Below, in pieces: positions 8,173-16,730 of a stretch of 64,000 nt of DNA. Source of the stretch: Leptolyngbya sp. NIES-2104. GTDB lineage: Bacteria > Cyanobacteriota > Cyanobacteriia > Leptolyngbyales > Leptolyngbyaceae. The stretch covers positions 3,782,001-3,846,000 of the forward strand of contig NZ_BBWW01000001.1 in NCBI RefSeq assembly GCF_001485215.1, written 5' to 3'. Below the pieces are notes generated by a model. The model did no database searches, was not told the DNA's origin, and worked only from the letters and a program-made list of their open reading frames with translations. The position numbers were made by a program, and so were the translations under genes. How positions within the stretch are numbered: position 1 is the stretch's first letter; each line of letters begins with the position of its first letter.

Positions 8173-9330
8173 TCAATCCCCTTTCAGCCTTCTCAGTGCA
8201 TTATCGACTGCAAGCTGTTGATCTCGCTGCGTAATCCACTGATGATACGTTCGCGTGTGCACCAGTACCGAATGCCCCATCATCTTCGCAGCAACCGTGT
8301 CAGATAGCCCGATGTGAATCGTTCTGACTGCCCAAGCATGACGCAAGTCATAAGGAGAAAAGGGCAACTCATAGCGGTGAAATTGCGTCGTGACTCGTTT
8401 TCCAACTTGCTGCAATGTGGTTTTACTTAAATCGGTTTCAACAGACGGCAATTGAACATCACGCAAGTTAAACGCCTCGATCCATTCAGGGTGAAATGCC
8501 CACACTTGGTGACTTCCGGTTTTCGTCGTGGGCAAAACTTCGATCGAGGTTTCCCCCTTGTTCAAGCCGCTTAAATTACAGTAAAACACCTCATGATTTC
8601 TCAGCCCAAAGGTTGCCATCATGCCATAAACAAACTGCCAAGCCGAATTCGGAATCGTTGCCCAAATCGCTAAAATCTCATCATCCGAAGGCAATTGACG
8701 CATCTGAGTCTGACTTGCCCCGTAGCGACCCGAAAGCGTTTTCAAATCTTTCGGCAGCGCTAAGTTGAGAAATTCGGCAAACGCGCTCAGAGTTGTACAA
8801 CAGAGTTGGCGGCTGCGGGAATGATTTTTCGTCGCATCGATCGTTTTATAAATCACTTCAGTCAGCGTTAAAGATGGAGAATCGGCAGCGATCGCGCTTA
8901 ACTTTCTCAAGTAGGGCGCATACGCACTCGTCCAAGTGGTTTTCGTGGATGCGGGATTGATCGATCGTTCTGGTTGCTCGAAAAAATATTGCTCGAATGC
9001 AGCAATTTGCTGATTCAAGGTTTGCTGACTTAATCGTTTTCCATCGGTAAATGTGAGATATTCTCGCCAATCAAACTTGTTCTGAATTAACTGCGCCGCG
9101 ACGATTTTTGCTTCTTGTTCAATCTGTTTCAGCCCTGCGGGAGTTGCCGGAATTCCTAGACTTAGTCTCTGCTGATAAGGACGCAATCGAGAACTGTCTG
9201 GACGCGGTGGCAATGTTCCTCTAAGTGCCAATTTCACGCCTCGACGTTCCACTTGTAGACCCAATTGAGCCATCTTGAGACGCTGATTGAGTTGAACAAT
9301 TCGGGCATCTAATGCCGCTAAATCTGCCAT
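8173..9330 (-). CDS. Tyrosine-type site-specific recombinase/integrase
   Basis: The C-terminal half is a phage-integrase catalytic domain. The first catalytic Arg is in MATFGLRNHEVF, the H-x-x-R-like box is YDLRHAWAVRT, the conserved GH is in MMGHSVLVH, and the tyrosine nucleophile is in TRTYHQWIT. The N-terminal part (LNQRLKMAQLGLQVERRGVK, LRGTLPP) resembles an arm-type binding domain found in chromosomal cyanobacterial integrases. I chose ATG 9330 (MADLAALDARIVQ) over ATG 9408 because the recognisable domain begins there; the longer form remains possible. No attachment site or prophage genes are evident, so this seems to be a resident gene rather than an integrated element. Confidence 0.85.
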   Translation of the reverse strand: MADLAALDARIVQLNQRLKMAQLGLQVERRGVKLALRGTLPPRPDSSRLRPYQQRLSLGIPATPAGLKQIEQEAKIVAAQLIQNKFDWREYLTFTDGKRLSQQTLNQQIAAFEQYFFEQPERSINPASTKTTWTSAYAPYLRKLSAIAADSPSLTLTEVIYKTIDATKNHSRSRQLCCTTLSAFAEFLNLALPKDLKTLSGRYGASQTQMRQLPSDDEILAIWATIPNSAWQFVYGMMATFGLRNHEVFYCNLSGLNKGETSIEVLPTTKTGSHQVWAFHPEWIEAFNLRDVQLPSVETDLSKTTLQQVGKRVTTQFHRYELPFSPYDLRHAWAVRTIHIGLSDTVAAKMMGHSVLVHTRTYHQWITQRDQQLAVDNALRRLKGD

Positions 9331-9471
9331 CGGTAAGCGGTACAAAAAAGTCAACTTGATACATTGATTAAACTCAGCGAGATTGTCACCAACCCCGCTG
9401 GTCTTCAAAACCGTGCTTGAAGGTCTTTCAGTTCACACGGCTCCTCAATATCTTGATACTTGTCACATATA

Positions 9472-9564
9472 CCTTAACCTGAGTTCGGGATAAGGTTAGG
9501 TGCTTGGCAAATAGAACTCGCCCAGGCGTATGCGCCTCATTTCTTAACCCGAACTCAGGTTAGG
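9472..9564. repeat. Inverted repeat in the upstream region of the recombinase
   Basis: TAACCTGAGTTCGGGATAAG (about 9475-9494) is repeated in reverse complement as CTTAACCCGAACTCAGGTTA (about 9543-9562) with one mismatch and about 48 bases between. It lies between the divergent recombinase and a small membrane-protein gene. It may be a small mobile-element relic, a recombination site or a terminator-like structure. Confidence 0.7.
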
Positions 9565-9634
9565 ATAAGAATAGGGAGCTTTACAACGTTTGGTGAAGTT
9601 CTGAGTCTATCCGCGATCGCCCCTGCACAAAATT

Positions 9635-9874
9635 ATGGCTTTTTTCCGTCAATACATCGCCCCGCTGATCGTCGTTTTAGTGTTTGTGTTCTCGCTTGTG
9701 GTCGTGAGTGCACGAATTTTTCTACCGAATGATATGGCAGCGCCCGCCCCGATCGAAGAGGCGAATCCGACAAGCGATAAGGCTCAAACTCCGGATGATG
9801 CTGCGGTTGCAGGATTGCCTCCGAGCCTTGCTCCGTTTATTCAAGGTTTGCCCAACGACCCAGCACAGCTATAA
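9635..9874 (+). CDS. Small single-pass membrane protein
   Basis: The 79-aa protein has one N-terminal transmembrane segment (IAPLIVVLVFVFSLVVVSA) and a Pro/Ala-rich polar tail exposed on one side of the membrane. Its TAA stop is directly followed by the ATG of the GNAT gene (TAAATG), which indicates translational coupling. I do not recognise the family. The tight linkage makes it likely a real gene and possibly a partner of the downstream acetyltransferase. Confidence 0.65.
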   Translation: MAFFRQYIAPLIVVLVFVFSLVVVSARIFLPNDMAAPAPIEEANPTSDKAQTPDDAAVAGLPPSLAPFIQGLPNDPAQL

Positions 9875-10357
9875 ATGACAGAGTGGGTGGAAGGATATCG
9901 GCTCGATCGTGGTTCTGGTGGAACCAAGGAACGCGATCGACTTTTGAATTTTATGCACCGGACTTACGCTGAACTGTTTCCGGGGGGCGAGTTTCCCTAT
10001 CTTGAGCATGCCGTTCATCGATTTTTGTCTCCAGAAACGCCGCTGTGGTGGGTGCAGAAATCCAACGAAGCGCAATGGAATCCGGTAGCTGGATTGTGGC
10101 TAGGAAGCGCGATCGATCAAGGAACGGGGGATAGACAGGCGCATATTTTATTACTGTATGTGATGCCAGATCATCGACGAAAGGGCGTTGGAGCGGCGCT
10201 AGTGCGCTACGCTGAAACATGGGCAAAATCACGCGGCGATCGACAAATCGGGCTGCAAGTGTTTGAAACGAATTTGCCTGCCTTGGGACTTTATCGCGCT
10301 TTGGGTTATGAAACTCAGTCGCGGTGGATGACCAAATCGATCGAGAATGCTGAATAA
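9875..10357 (+). CDS. GNAT-family N-acetyltransferase
   Basis: The 160-aa protein contains the GNAT core: the beta-4/acetyl-CoA block ILLLYVMPDHRRKGVGAALV (Q/RxxGxG/A loop) and a C-terminal LYRALGYETQSRWMTK as in RimI-like enzymes. It would transfer an acetyl group from acetyl-CoA to an unknown amine. It is the middle gene of a three-gene run: it abuts the small membrane protein upstream and overlaps or nearly overlaps the HEAT-repeat gene downstream. Confidence 0.85.
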   Translation: MTEWVEGYRLDRGSGGTKERDRLLNFMHRTYAELFPGGEFPYLEHAVHRFLSPETPLWWVQKSNEAQWNPVAGLWLGSAIDQGTGDRQAHILLLYVMPDHRRKGVGAALVRYAETWAKSRGDRQIGLQVFETNLPALGLYRALGYETQSRWMTKSIENAE

Positions 10358-11123
10358 GATAAGACCTATGTATAGCGACGACGAATTAAAAGTTTTAGAT
10401 ATTGAAGCTGATTTAGCCGATCCGTTAGACGAAATTCCTGCGATCGAAGATGAGGTTGCGCCGAAACCTGATCCCGATGAGATGCTTCCGCTACTGATGG
10501 CATCGGATATTCAACAGCGAATGTTGGCGGCGCGGGTGTTTTGTGATATTCAAGACGATCGAGCGATTCCGCAGTTGATCAATTTGTTGAGCGATCCTTG
10601 TCCGTTGGTGCGGGTGAGTGCGGCGTATGCGTTGGGACGAAATCCAAGTCCGGATGCGGTAGAACCGCTGATCGATCGCTATAACCAGGATTGGAATGGG
10701 TACGTGCGGAAGGGGATTGTTTGGGCATTGGGGAATTGTCGCGATCGTCGATCGCTCAATACGCTCACGGATGCGGTGAAGAACGATATTTCTGCGGTGC
10801 GTCTGTGGGCAGCGAGTTCTCTAGCGCAGATGGCGAGTTTGGGATATGACACGATCGTGGCTGCGGTTCCGCCTTTAATTGAAGGGCTGCGGCGTGATCC
10901 GGTGGCGGCGATTCGGAGTAATTGCGCTTGGTCGCTGGGTGAATTGTGTCGGGAAATGCCCTCGAATGTGGTGTATGCAACTGCGATCGATGCTTTGATC
11001 GAAGCGTTTGCGGAGGATGAGGATACCGGAGTGCGCGAGGATGCGAAATCTTCGATGTTGAAGGTTGGCGATGCACGCGGGTTGCAAGTGATTGAGACGC
11101 TGGAGCAGGAAGATTGGTTTTGA
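10347..11123 (+). CDS. HEAT-repeat protein (PBS lyase HEAT-like)
   Basis: After an acidic N-terminal stretch, residues about 50-250 consist of tandem HEAT-like helical repeats: IPQLINLLSDPCPLVRVSAA, AVEPLIDRYNQDWNGYVRKG, LNTLTDAVKNDISAVRLWAA, VPPLIEGLRRDPVAAIRSNC and AIDALIEAFAEDEDTGVRED. Such proteins are scaffolds; cyanobacterial relatives include phycobilin lyase subunits and NblB, but no phycobilisome genes are nearby. Two starts are possible: ATG 10347, which overlaps the GNAT gene by 11 bases, and ATG 10368 (MYSDDELKVL). Either way the gene belongs to the same transcript as the GNAT gene. Confidence 0.85.
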   Translation: MLNKIRPMYSDDELKVLDIEADLADPLDEIPAIEDEVAPKPDPDEMLPLLMASDIQQRMLAARVFCDIQDDRAIPQLINLLSDPCPLVRVSAAYALGRNPSPDAVEPLIDRYNQDWNGYVRKGIVWALGNCRDRRSLNTLTDAVKNDISAVRLWAASSLAQMASLGYDTIVAAVPPLIEGLRRDPVAAIRSNCAWSLGELCREMPSNVVYATAIDALIEAFAEDEDTGVREDAKSSMLKVGDARGLQVIETLEQEDWF

Positions 11124-11124
11124 T

Positions 11125-11511
11125 TTAAATCGGGCTACATATTTCAACCAGAATGCCGTCTAGGTCTCGTACATAAGCTACAATTTGTCCCCAAGGTTTT
11201 ATTTTGGGTTCGACAACTGCGATCGCTCCCGCTTGTATGGCTTGGTCAAAAGCGGCGGGCACATCCTCTGAAACTAATCCGATTTCGATTCCTGCTGGAG
11301 GAGTCGATCGACTGTTGGGTAAGAATCCTTTGGGTAAGTTCGATTGGGCAAGGTCGATCGCAGCAAACGCGAGTGCTGTTCCACCCGTTTCCATTTCAGC
11401 ATATTGATTGCTCTCATGAATGAAGCGCGGTTTTAAGCTGAATGCTTTCTCGTAGAAGGTGACGGATTCAGGAACATTCTGCACATAGAGAATCGTATAG
11501 GCGAATTTCAT
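11125..11511 (-). CDS. VOC superfamily (glyoxalase-like) protein
   Basis: The 128-aa protein has the paired beta-alpha-beta-beta-beta layout of vicinal-oxygen-chelate proteins. It begins KFAYTILYVQNVPESVTFYE, with a mid segment PAGIEIGLVSEDVPAAFDQA and an end segment KPWGQIVAYVRDLDGILVEI that carries a metal-ligand-type Glu. Members include glyoxalase I, dioxygenases and antibiotic-binding proteins, and length alone does not distinguish them. It is convergent with the HEAT gene, with one base between them. Confidence 0.8.
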   Translation of the reverse strand: MKFAYTILYVQNVPESVTFYEKAFSLKPRFIHESNQYAEMETGGTALAFAAIDLAQSNLPKGFLPNSRSTPPAGIEIGLVSEDVPAAFDQAIQAGAIAVVEPKIKPWGQIVAYVRDLDGILVEICSPI

Positions 11512-11582
11512 CTTGTTCCTCCTGGATGAAAATCAATTGAAGCAAGATTAGTACATGCGCTCGAATTAAGCAAGGGTTAGCT

Positions 11583-12260
11583 TTATTTCGCGCTCTGGAT
11601 TGCGCTGTAGCATTGTTCGATCGATTGTTTCTCCCGTAACGCCTCAACTAATGCTTCATACGCTGATTGATGATTTTGCAACAGTTCTTTGGCTCTCAGA
11701 ATCGAGAGTCTTTCTCGCTGCGGGAGTTCGGAAGCGGGAATGCCTAATTTAGTCAGAGTCTCGCGGAATTTTTGGCGATCGTCGTTTCCGCCTTGAGAAG
11801 TGCCGTACGCAATCTGTTCTGCTGCAATTCCCGACATCCAAACCGTACAATAGCGCTCGACTAATTGAGCCGATAGCTTGCCTTGCTTTAATTCGGCTTC
11901 GAGTTCTTGGGTGTCGAATTGTACGCCGCCTTGCCCGGATTGTCCTTGTCGAAAGGTTTCCCACGCGCTGAGGGTGTAGCCGACGACGGGAATTTCGAGC
12001 TGTTGGGCGGTAAGAAAATGTCCGGCTTCGTGGCGTAGAACGCGATCGCGATATTCAGGAGAGAATCGAGCAAACCAATCGAGCGCGATCGAGCCGAATT
12101 TGCCTTGCCATTGAAATGAATCGAGGGTGGCGAGTCCGAGAATGCTGAAGGTTGCGAGTGCGGGAATCGCAGGGGAAATGTGTAGTAGGGGACTGAGGAG
12201 CGTTGAGAGGGTCATCGTGAAGATGGCGATCGCAACGAGATTCAAAGCGGTTTCGTTCAT
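11583..12260 (-). CDS. Membrane metallopeptidase related to the FtsH (M41) protease domain, lacking the AAA ATPase
   Basis: Two hydrophobic segments (residues about 5-45) anchor the 225-aa protein. The zinc motif HEAGH occurs in YRDRVLRHEAGHFLTAQQL. Downstream, SGIAAEQIAYGTSQGGNDD aligns with the FtsH block that supplies the third metal ligand (GAsnD-like). The AAA ATPase module normally fused to this domain is absent. A cyanobacterial or plastid FtsH-like peptidase acting on membrane proteins is likely, but activity is not shown. Its start overlaps the stop of the VanY-type gene by 4 bases (ATGA), so the two are cotranslated. Confidence 0.75.
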   Translation of the reverse strand: MNETALNLVAIAIFTMTLSTLLSPLLHISPAIPALATFSILGLATLDSFQWQGKFGSIALDWFARFSPEYRDRVLRHEAGHFLTAQQLEIPVVGYTLSAWETFRQGQSGQGGVQFDTQELEAELKQGKLSAQLVERYCTVWMSGIAAEQIAYGTSQGGNDDRQKFRETLTKLGIPASELPQRERLSILRAKELLQNHQSAYEALVEALREKQSIEQCYSAIQSAK

Positions 12261-13045
12261 GGTGAGGCGGGTTTGAATTCTTTGGCGCGGTAGAAGGTTT
12301 CTAGACTGTTTTTATCTCCGACAAATCGCCAGTGCCACGGTTCATACGTTACGCCTTGCTTGTTACCTTTGGGAAATGACATCTCAAAGTTATAGCGGGC
12401 GGCGTTGTTTTGGAGCCATTTGAAAGCAGCGGTTTGGTCGAAATCGGGACTGAGATTAGTGGCGGGGACGTTGCCGTCTCCGATGTCGATCGCGTATCCG
12501 GTGTGGTGTTCGCTGTGTCCTGGAGGAGCACTCACGAGTGCCCGTTCTTGCGGGGTTTGTTCACGTTCTGCTTTGACATCGAAGTAAACTTGCTCTTGTT
12601 CTTTTACCGAACGGAATCCAGACAAGGGATTGAGTGCGATACCTGCTGCGCTTGCCGCTTCTGACATTTCCTTAAATGCTCTTGCGGCGGGAATTCGCAT
12701 TCTGATACCGCCATCGGCTGTGATCGCTTCTAGCTCGGATTGGGGGGCTTCTTCGTAGGGGAAGTGATTGAGCAATCGCCCATCGCTAGACGGTGAAGGA
12801 GAGGTAGACGCGATCGGGCTTGGAGAGGAGCTGACTTCGGGCGGGCGAGTTTGAGCGGCTTGATACGCAAACCAACCGCCAATAGAAAGAAGTGCGATCG
12901 CGCTGAGTCCACCGAGCCACCAAAGCCAGGTCAGTGAGCGCGGTTTTTGCACCGTTTCGACGACGGTTTCACGTTCTGCGATCGGGATGTCTTCAAAGGT
13001 GGGGGGATCTTGCGGAGGTTTTCCGGGTGGGCTTGTGTTACTCAA
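12257..13045 (-). CDS. VanY-type D-alanyl-D-alanine carboxypeptidase (M15B)
   Basis: The 262-aa protein has a cytoplasmic N-terminus, one transmembrane segment near residues 40-62 (WLWWLGGLSAIALLSIGGWF), a Ser/Pro-rich linker and a VanY fold. Key blocks are LSGFRSVKEQEQVYF, the zinc-binding PPGHSEHHTGYAIDIGD (H and D ligands) and YEPWHWRFVG (final His and the catalytic region). It trims the terminal D-Ala of peptidoglycan stem peptides in the periplasm. It is coupled by a 4-base overlap to the M41-like peptidase gene downstream. Confidence 0.9.
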   Translation of the reverse strand: MSNTSPPGKPPQDPPTFEDIPIAERETVVETVQKPRSLTWLWWLGGLSAIALLSIGGWFAYQAAQTRPPEVSSSPSPIASTSPSPSSDGRLLNHFPYEEAPQSELEAITADGGIRMRIPAARAFKEMSEAASAAGIALNPLSGFRSVKEQEQVYFDVKAEREQTPQERALVSAPPGHSEHHTGYAIDIGDGNVPATNLSPDFDQTAAFKWLQNNAARYNFEMSFPKGNKQGVTYEPWHWRFVGDKNSLETFYRAKEFKPASP

Positions 13046-13103
13046 ACGGTCATCTCCTCAACTTCACTTTATTTAGTATCTCAGGCGAATGAGCGATCGA
13101 ATG

Positions 13104-14414
13104 TTATTTGCCAGTATATTGAACGCGGTAAATTCGATTATTGGCTTCATCGGTGAAGATGAGACTGCCATCGTTGAGAACCAATAAACCAACGGGTCTA
13201 CCCCAAGTGGTGGGAGCTTTCGGATCGAGCAAAAATCCGGTGAGAAAATCTTCATATTGTCCGGTGGGGCGACCGTCGCTGAAGGGGACGAATACAAGTT
13301 TATACCCGGTTCCTGAAGAGCGATTCCACGATCCCCGGAACGCAACGAAGGCTCCATTTCGATATTTTTCTGGGAAGGTGTTTCCGGTGTAAAAACGTAG
13401 TCCTAATGCGGCAGAATGCGCCTCAAATAAAACATCTGGGGTGCGCGTTTTGGCGGCGAGATCGGGACGGGTGCTTTTTCCATTTTCTTTTACATGTCGG
13501 GGATCGAGTCGATCGGGGGTGAGATAGGCATAGGGCCAACCGTAGAAGGCGTTTTCATCGACTTGAGTGAGATAATCAGGAACGAGTCCATCTCCAAGCT
13601 GATCCCGTTCGTTGACTGTGGCGAAAAGTGCTCCGGTAGCTGGATTAAAGTCGAGTCCAACGGGATTACGTAAACCAGAAGCGAAGGTGCGTCGATCGCT
13701 GCCGTCTAAGTTCATCACCTGAACTGAAGCTCTGGGTAATGGTTCTTCATCGGCATTCGATCGAGATCCGATTGAAACGAATAATCTTTGTCCATCGGGA
13801 GAAGTGACCACGTTTCTCGTCCAGTGCTGGTTGTAGCCTTGTCCGGGAAGTTCCGCGATTTTTTCACCGCGTCCTGAAATGCGATCGTTCGCATAGGGGA
13901 ATCGCAACACGGCATCGGTATTCGCGACATAAAACGAGTCGCCCGCAAAGGTCATTCCAAAGGGTAAATTTAAGCCGTTTTCAGCGGTGGCGAAGGGTCT
14001 ACGGCTAAAAACCGCGCCGTCTCGATGCTGCAAGCGGGTGATCTGATTTCTGCGAGTTTCGGTCACGAGAACATCACCATTGGGAGCCAGCGTCAGCCAA
14101 CGGGGTCGATCGAGTCCTTCTGCAAACACATTGACAGTAAAGCCAACTGGAACTCTAAGAATGGGATTATCAGGAACCGGAACGACTGTAGGCGGTTTGG
14201 AGGCGGTATTCGACTCATTCGGTTGAGGGAGTTGGGCGAGGTCAATGCGAATCGGTTCGGGGTTGAGAACTTCTGTGCGGATGTTGCGGTTTGGTGTGGA
14301 GGCTTGTGCCGAATGCGGTTCGGACGTGCTTTGAGAAGCCGGAGCCGTACAGGAACTCAACGTCGCGATCGCGAACAGTGCAGCGATCGCACCTTTAGAA
14401 AAACGAGTCAGCAT
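13104..14414 (-). CDS. PQQ-type sorbosone/glucose dehydrogenase-like beta-propeller lipoprotein
   Basis: The 436-aa protein begins with a lipoprotein signal (ALFAIATLSSC; Cys is the lipidation site). A six-bladed propeller of the GSDH/sorbosone dehydrogenase family follows, with blocks GLDRPRWLTLAPNGDVLVTE, RNPVGLDFNPATGALFATVN, LPFGMTFAGDSFYVANTD and the terminal LNDGSLIFTDEANNRIYRV. Known relatives oxidise sugars with PQQ, but many cyanobacterial members lack proven cofactor use. It is probably anchored to the outer or cytoplasmic membrane facing the periplasm. It is transcribed away from the sulfate transporter genes. Confidence 0.85.
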   Translation of the reverse strand: MLTRFSKGAIAALFAIATLSSCTAPASQSTSEPHSAQASTPNRNIRTEVLNPEPIRIDLAQLPQPNESNTASKPPTVVPVPDNPILRVPVGFTVNVFAEGLDRPRWLTLAPNGDVLVTETRRNQITRLQHRDGAVFSRRPFATAENGLNLPFGMTFAGDSFYVANTDAVLRFPYANDRISGRGEKIAELPGQGYNQHWTRNVVTSPDGQRLFVSIGSRSNADEEPLPRASVQVMNLDGSDRRTFASGLRNPVGLDFNPATGALFATVNERDQLGDGLVPDYLTQVDENAFYGWPYAYLTPDRLDPRHVKENGKSTRPDLAAKTRTPDVLFEAHSAALGLRFYTGNTFPEKYRNGAFVAFRGSWNRSSGTGYKLVFVPFSDGRPTGQYEDFLTGFLLDPKAPTTWGRPVGLLVLNDGSLIFTDEANNRIYRVQYTGK

Positions 14415-14632
14415 GGGGCAAGAGAGGCAGGTAACTTGCTACTAGAGTACAGACTGAAATCAAATCTGACATCCTTGGGAGAGTAGATCTTTCTAACTAT
14501 TTCATTACAAAACCGCGTAAATCGCTCAAGAAATCGGAGATACTTATTGCGATCTTTGACATTCCTCGATAGGATGAAGGTCGTGAAAAATACGGCAACA
14601 CCAGTGAGAAACCGTAGAACGAAGGAGAGCAT

Positions 14633-15775
14633 ATGAGAGGTTGGCGGTTTGAGATCGATTGGGCGAGATTTGCTCAGGCATTTCAGAGGATATGGGCGAA
14701 GCAGTCGTTGAGAAAGTCGGTTTCGCTGTTTGTGGTCGGAGCGACGCTGAGTTTTGCGATCGCAGCGTGCAGCAGTGGTAATAATGCTTCAAATCCAACG
14801 GCTGGAGGAAACGCGAGTCCGGTTGCAAATCAGAGCCGAGATGTCGAATTAACGCTCGTGGGATACGCGATTCCGAAGGCGGCTCATGATGCAATTATTC
14901 CAAAGTTTGTCGAGCAGTGGAAACGCGATAAAGGTCAGAACGTGACCTTCAAGCAGAGCTACGGCGGTTCCGGTTCTCAAACTCGTGCGATCATTGACGG
15001 TTTGGAAGCAGACATTACTCACTTGGCATTAGCAGCGGATACTGGAAAGCTGGTGAAAGCAGGACTAGTAAATGCTGATTGGGAAACTAAAGCACCGAAC
15101 AATGGAACGGTTGCGAAGACAGTTGCCGCGATCGTGACTCGTCCTGGCAATCCCAAAGGAATTAAGACCTTCCAAGATCTAACTCGCAGCGACGTGAAGT
15201 GGGTGACTCCTGATCCGAAAACTTCGGGCGGTGCACGTTGGAACTTCTTGGTGCTGTGGAACGATGCACTGAAGCGGAACAACAACGATGAAGCTAAAGC
15301 AAAAGAATTTGTGGCGCAGGCTTACAAAAACGTAGCAGTGTTGGCGAAAGATGCGCGTGAAGCGACCGATGCGTTCTCGAAGCAAGGTCAAGGTGATGCG
15401 CTGATTCAATATGAGAATGAAGTGATTCTCGCCAAGCAGAAAGGTGAACAGCTTGATTATGTGGCTCCGGACACGAATATTTCGATCGATACTCCGATCG
15501 CGATCGTGGATAAGAACGTGGATAAACACGGCACTCGCGAAGTCGCAGAAGCATTTGTGAAATACTTGTTTACTCCAGAAGCTCAGGCTGAATTTCTCAA
15601 GCTCGGCTTCCGTCCGCTCGATGCCGCTTCCGCAGCGAAAGCGGATACAGCTAAGTTACCTGAAGTGGAGACCTTGGCATCGATCAAGGACTTTGGCGGT
15701 TGGGATGCCGCGCAGAAGAAATTCTTTGAAGATGGTGGCGTGTTTGATCAAACGTTAGCCTCCGCGAAACAGTAA
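14633..15775 (+). CDS. sbpA: Sulfate/thiosulfate ABC transporter substrate-binding protein
   Basis: The 380-aa product has an unusually long N-terminal extension before a lipobox (LSFAIAACSSG, Cys about residue 46). It then matches sulfate-binding proteins: ELTLVGYAIPKAAHDAIIP, QSYGGSGSQTRAIIDGLEAD, VTPDPKTSGGARWNFL and YENEVILAKQKGE. It captures sulfate or thiosulfate in the periplasm for the CysT/CysW permease encoded directly downstream. AAGGAGAG about 7 bases before ATG is a good ribosome site. A hairpin separates it from cysT. Confidence 0.95.
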   Translation: MRGWRFEIDWARFAQAFQRIWAKQSLRKSVSLFVVGATLSFAIAACSSGNNASNPTAGGNASPVANQSRDVELTLVGYAIPKAAHDAIIPKFVEQWKRDKGQNVTFKQSYGGSGSQTRAIIDGLEADITHLALAADTGKLVKAGLVNADWETKAPNNGTVAKTVAAIVTRPGNPKGIKTFQDLTRSDVKWVTPDPKTSGGARWNFLVLWNDALKRNNNDEAKAKEFVAQAYKNVAVLAKDAREATDAFSKQGQGDALIQYENEVILAKQKGEQLDYVAPDTNISIDTPIAIVDKNVDKHGTREVAEAFVKYLFTPEAQAEFLKLGFRPLDAASAAKADTAKLPEVETLASIKDFGGWDAAQKKFFEDGGVFDQTLASAKQ

Positions 15776-15785
15776 ACTAGTTCAA

Positions 15786-15816
15786 CCGCGATCGTGATTT
15801 AACGATCGCGGTATTT
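15786..15816 (+). terminator. Hairpin between sbpA and cysT (possible attenuator)
   Basis: A 10-bp stem CCGCGATCGT / ACGATCGCGG with a 6-base loop is followed by TATTTT. Its place between a binding-protein gene and its permease genes suggests partial termination or mRNA protection, giving more binding protein than permease. That role is inferred. Confidence 0.65.
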
Positions 15817-15837
15817 TCATATCGGAGTAAGGTCGCG

Positions 15838-16728
15838 ATGGTTGCTTCCAGTCCTACGGGGTCTGAGAAAATCCCAGCTTGGAAAGTATTTTTGAGGTCG
15901 ATCGTGCAAACGCCTTGGACGTGGCGGATTATGATCGGCTATCTCACGATTATGCTGTTTGTTCCAGTGATCGCGATGTTGTTGAAAGCATCGACCACGG
16001 GATTTGAGCGATTTTGGAGTATTGCCACAAGTCCGATCGCGTTGGCGACGTATGACATTACGTTTACGACTTCACTGATTGCAGCTTTGATCAATGGCGT
16101 GTTTGGCACGCTGATTGCTTGGGTGCTGGTGCGGTACGACTTTCCGCTGAAGCGATTTGTCGATGCGTCGGTGGATTTGCCGTTTGCACTTCCGACAGCA
16201 GTTGCGGGTTTAACGCTGGCAACGGTGTATAGCGAAAATGGATGGATTGGTTCGCTGTTTGCGCCGTTTGGCATTAAGATTGCCTTCACTCGGTTGGGGG
16301 TTGGGATCGCGATGGTCTTTATCTCTTTGCCGTTTGTGATTCGGACGGTGCAACCTGTCTTAGCGGAAATGGAGAAAGAAACTGAAGAAGCGGCTTGGAG
16401 CTTGGGCGCGTCGGAGTGGGAGACGTTTCGCCATGTGATTTTGCCGCCGTTGCTGCCTGCGATTTTGACCGGAGTTGCATTAGGGTTCTCTCGTGCGGTC
16501 GGTGAGTATGGCTCGACTGTGATTATTTCTTCTAATACACCGTTTCGAGATCTGATCGCGCCTGTGTTGATTTTTCAGCGGTTAGAACAATACGATTATG
16601 CGGGTGCAACTGTGATCGGCGTTGTTCTATTATTCATTTCGCTGTTGATGCTGTTGGGCTTGAACTTTTTGCAAGCTTGGGGCAGACGATATGACAATAA
16701 TTCTTCGAGTAGACGGGTAGGACATTAG
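15838..16728 (+). CDS. cysT: Sulfate ABC transporter permease CysT
   Basis: This 296-aa inner-membrane protein has six predicted transmembrane segments and a BPD_transp_1 core. The EAA loop [20 protein letters not shown] contacts the ATPase. [15 protein letters not shown] is typical of CysT/CysU. It forms a heterodimeric channel with CysW, whose ATG lies two bases after the cysT stop. The order sbpA-cysT-cysW is usual in cyanobacteria. Confidence 0.95.
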   Translation: MVASSPTGSEKIPAWKVFLRSIVQTPWTWRIMIGYLTIMLFVPVIAMLLKASTTGFERFWSIATSPIALATYDITFTTSLIAALINGVFGTLIAWVLVRYDFPLKRFVDASVDLPFALPTAVAGLTLATVYSENGWIGSLFAPFGIKIAFTRLGVGIAMVFISLPFVIRTVQPVLAEMEKETEEAAWSLGASEWETFRHVILPPLLPAILTGVALGFSRAVGEYGSTVIISSNTPFRDLIAPVLIFQRLEQYDYAGATVIGVVLLFISLLMLLGLNFLQAWGRRYDNNSSSRRVGH

Positions 16729-16730
16729 GC

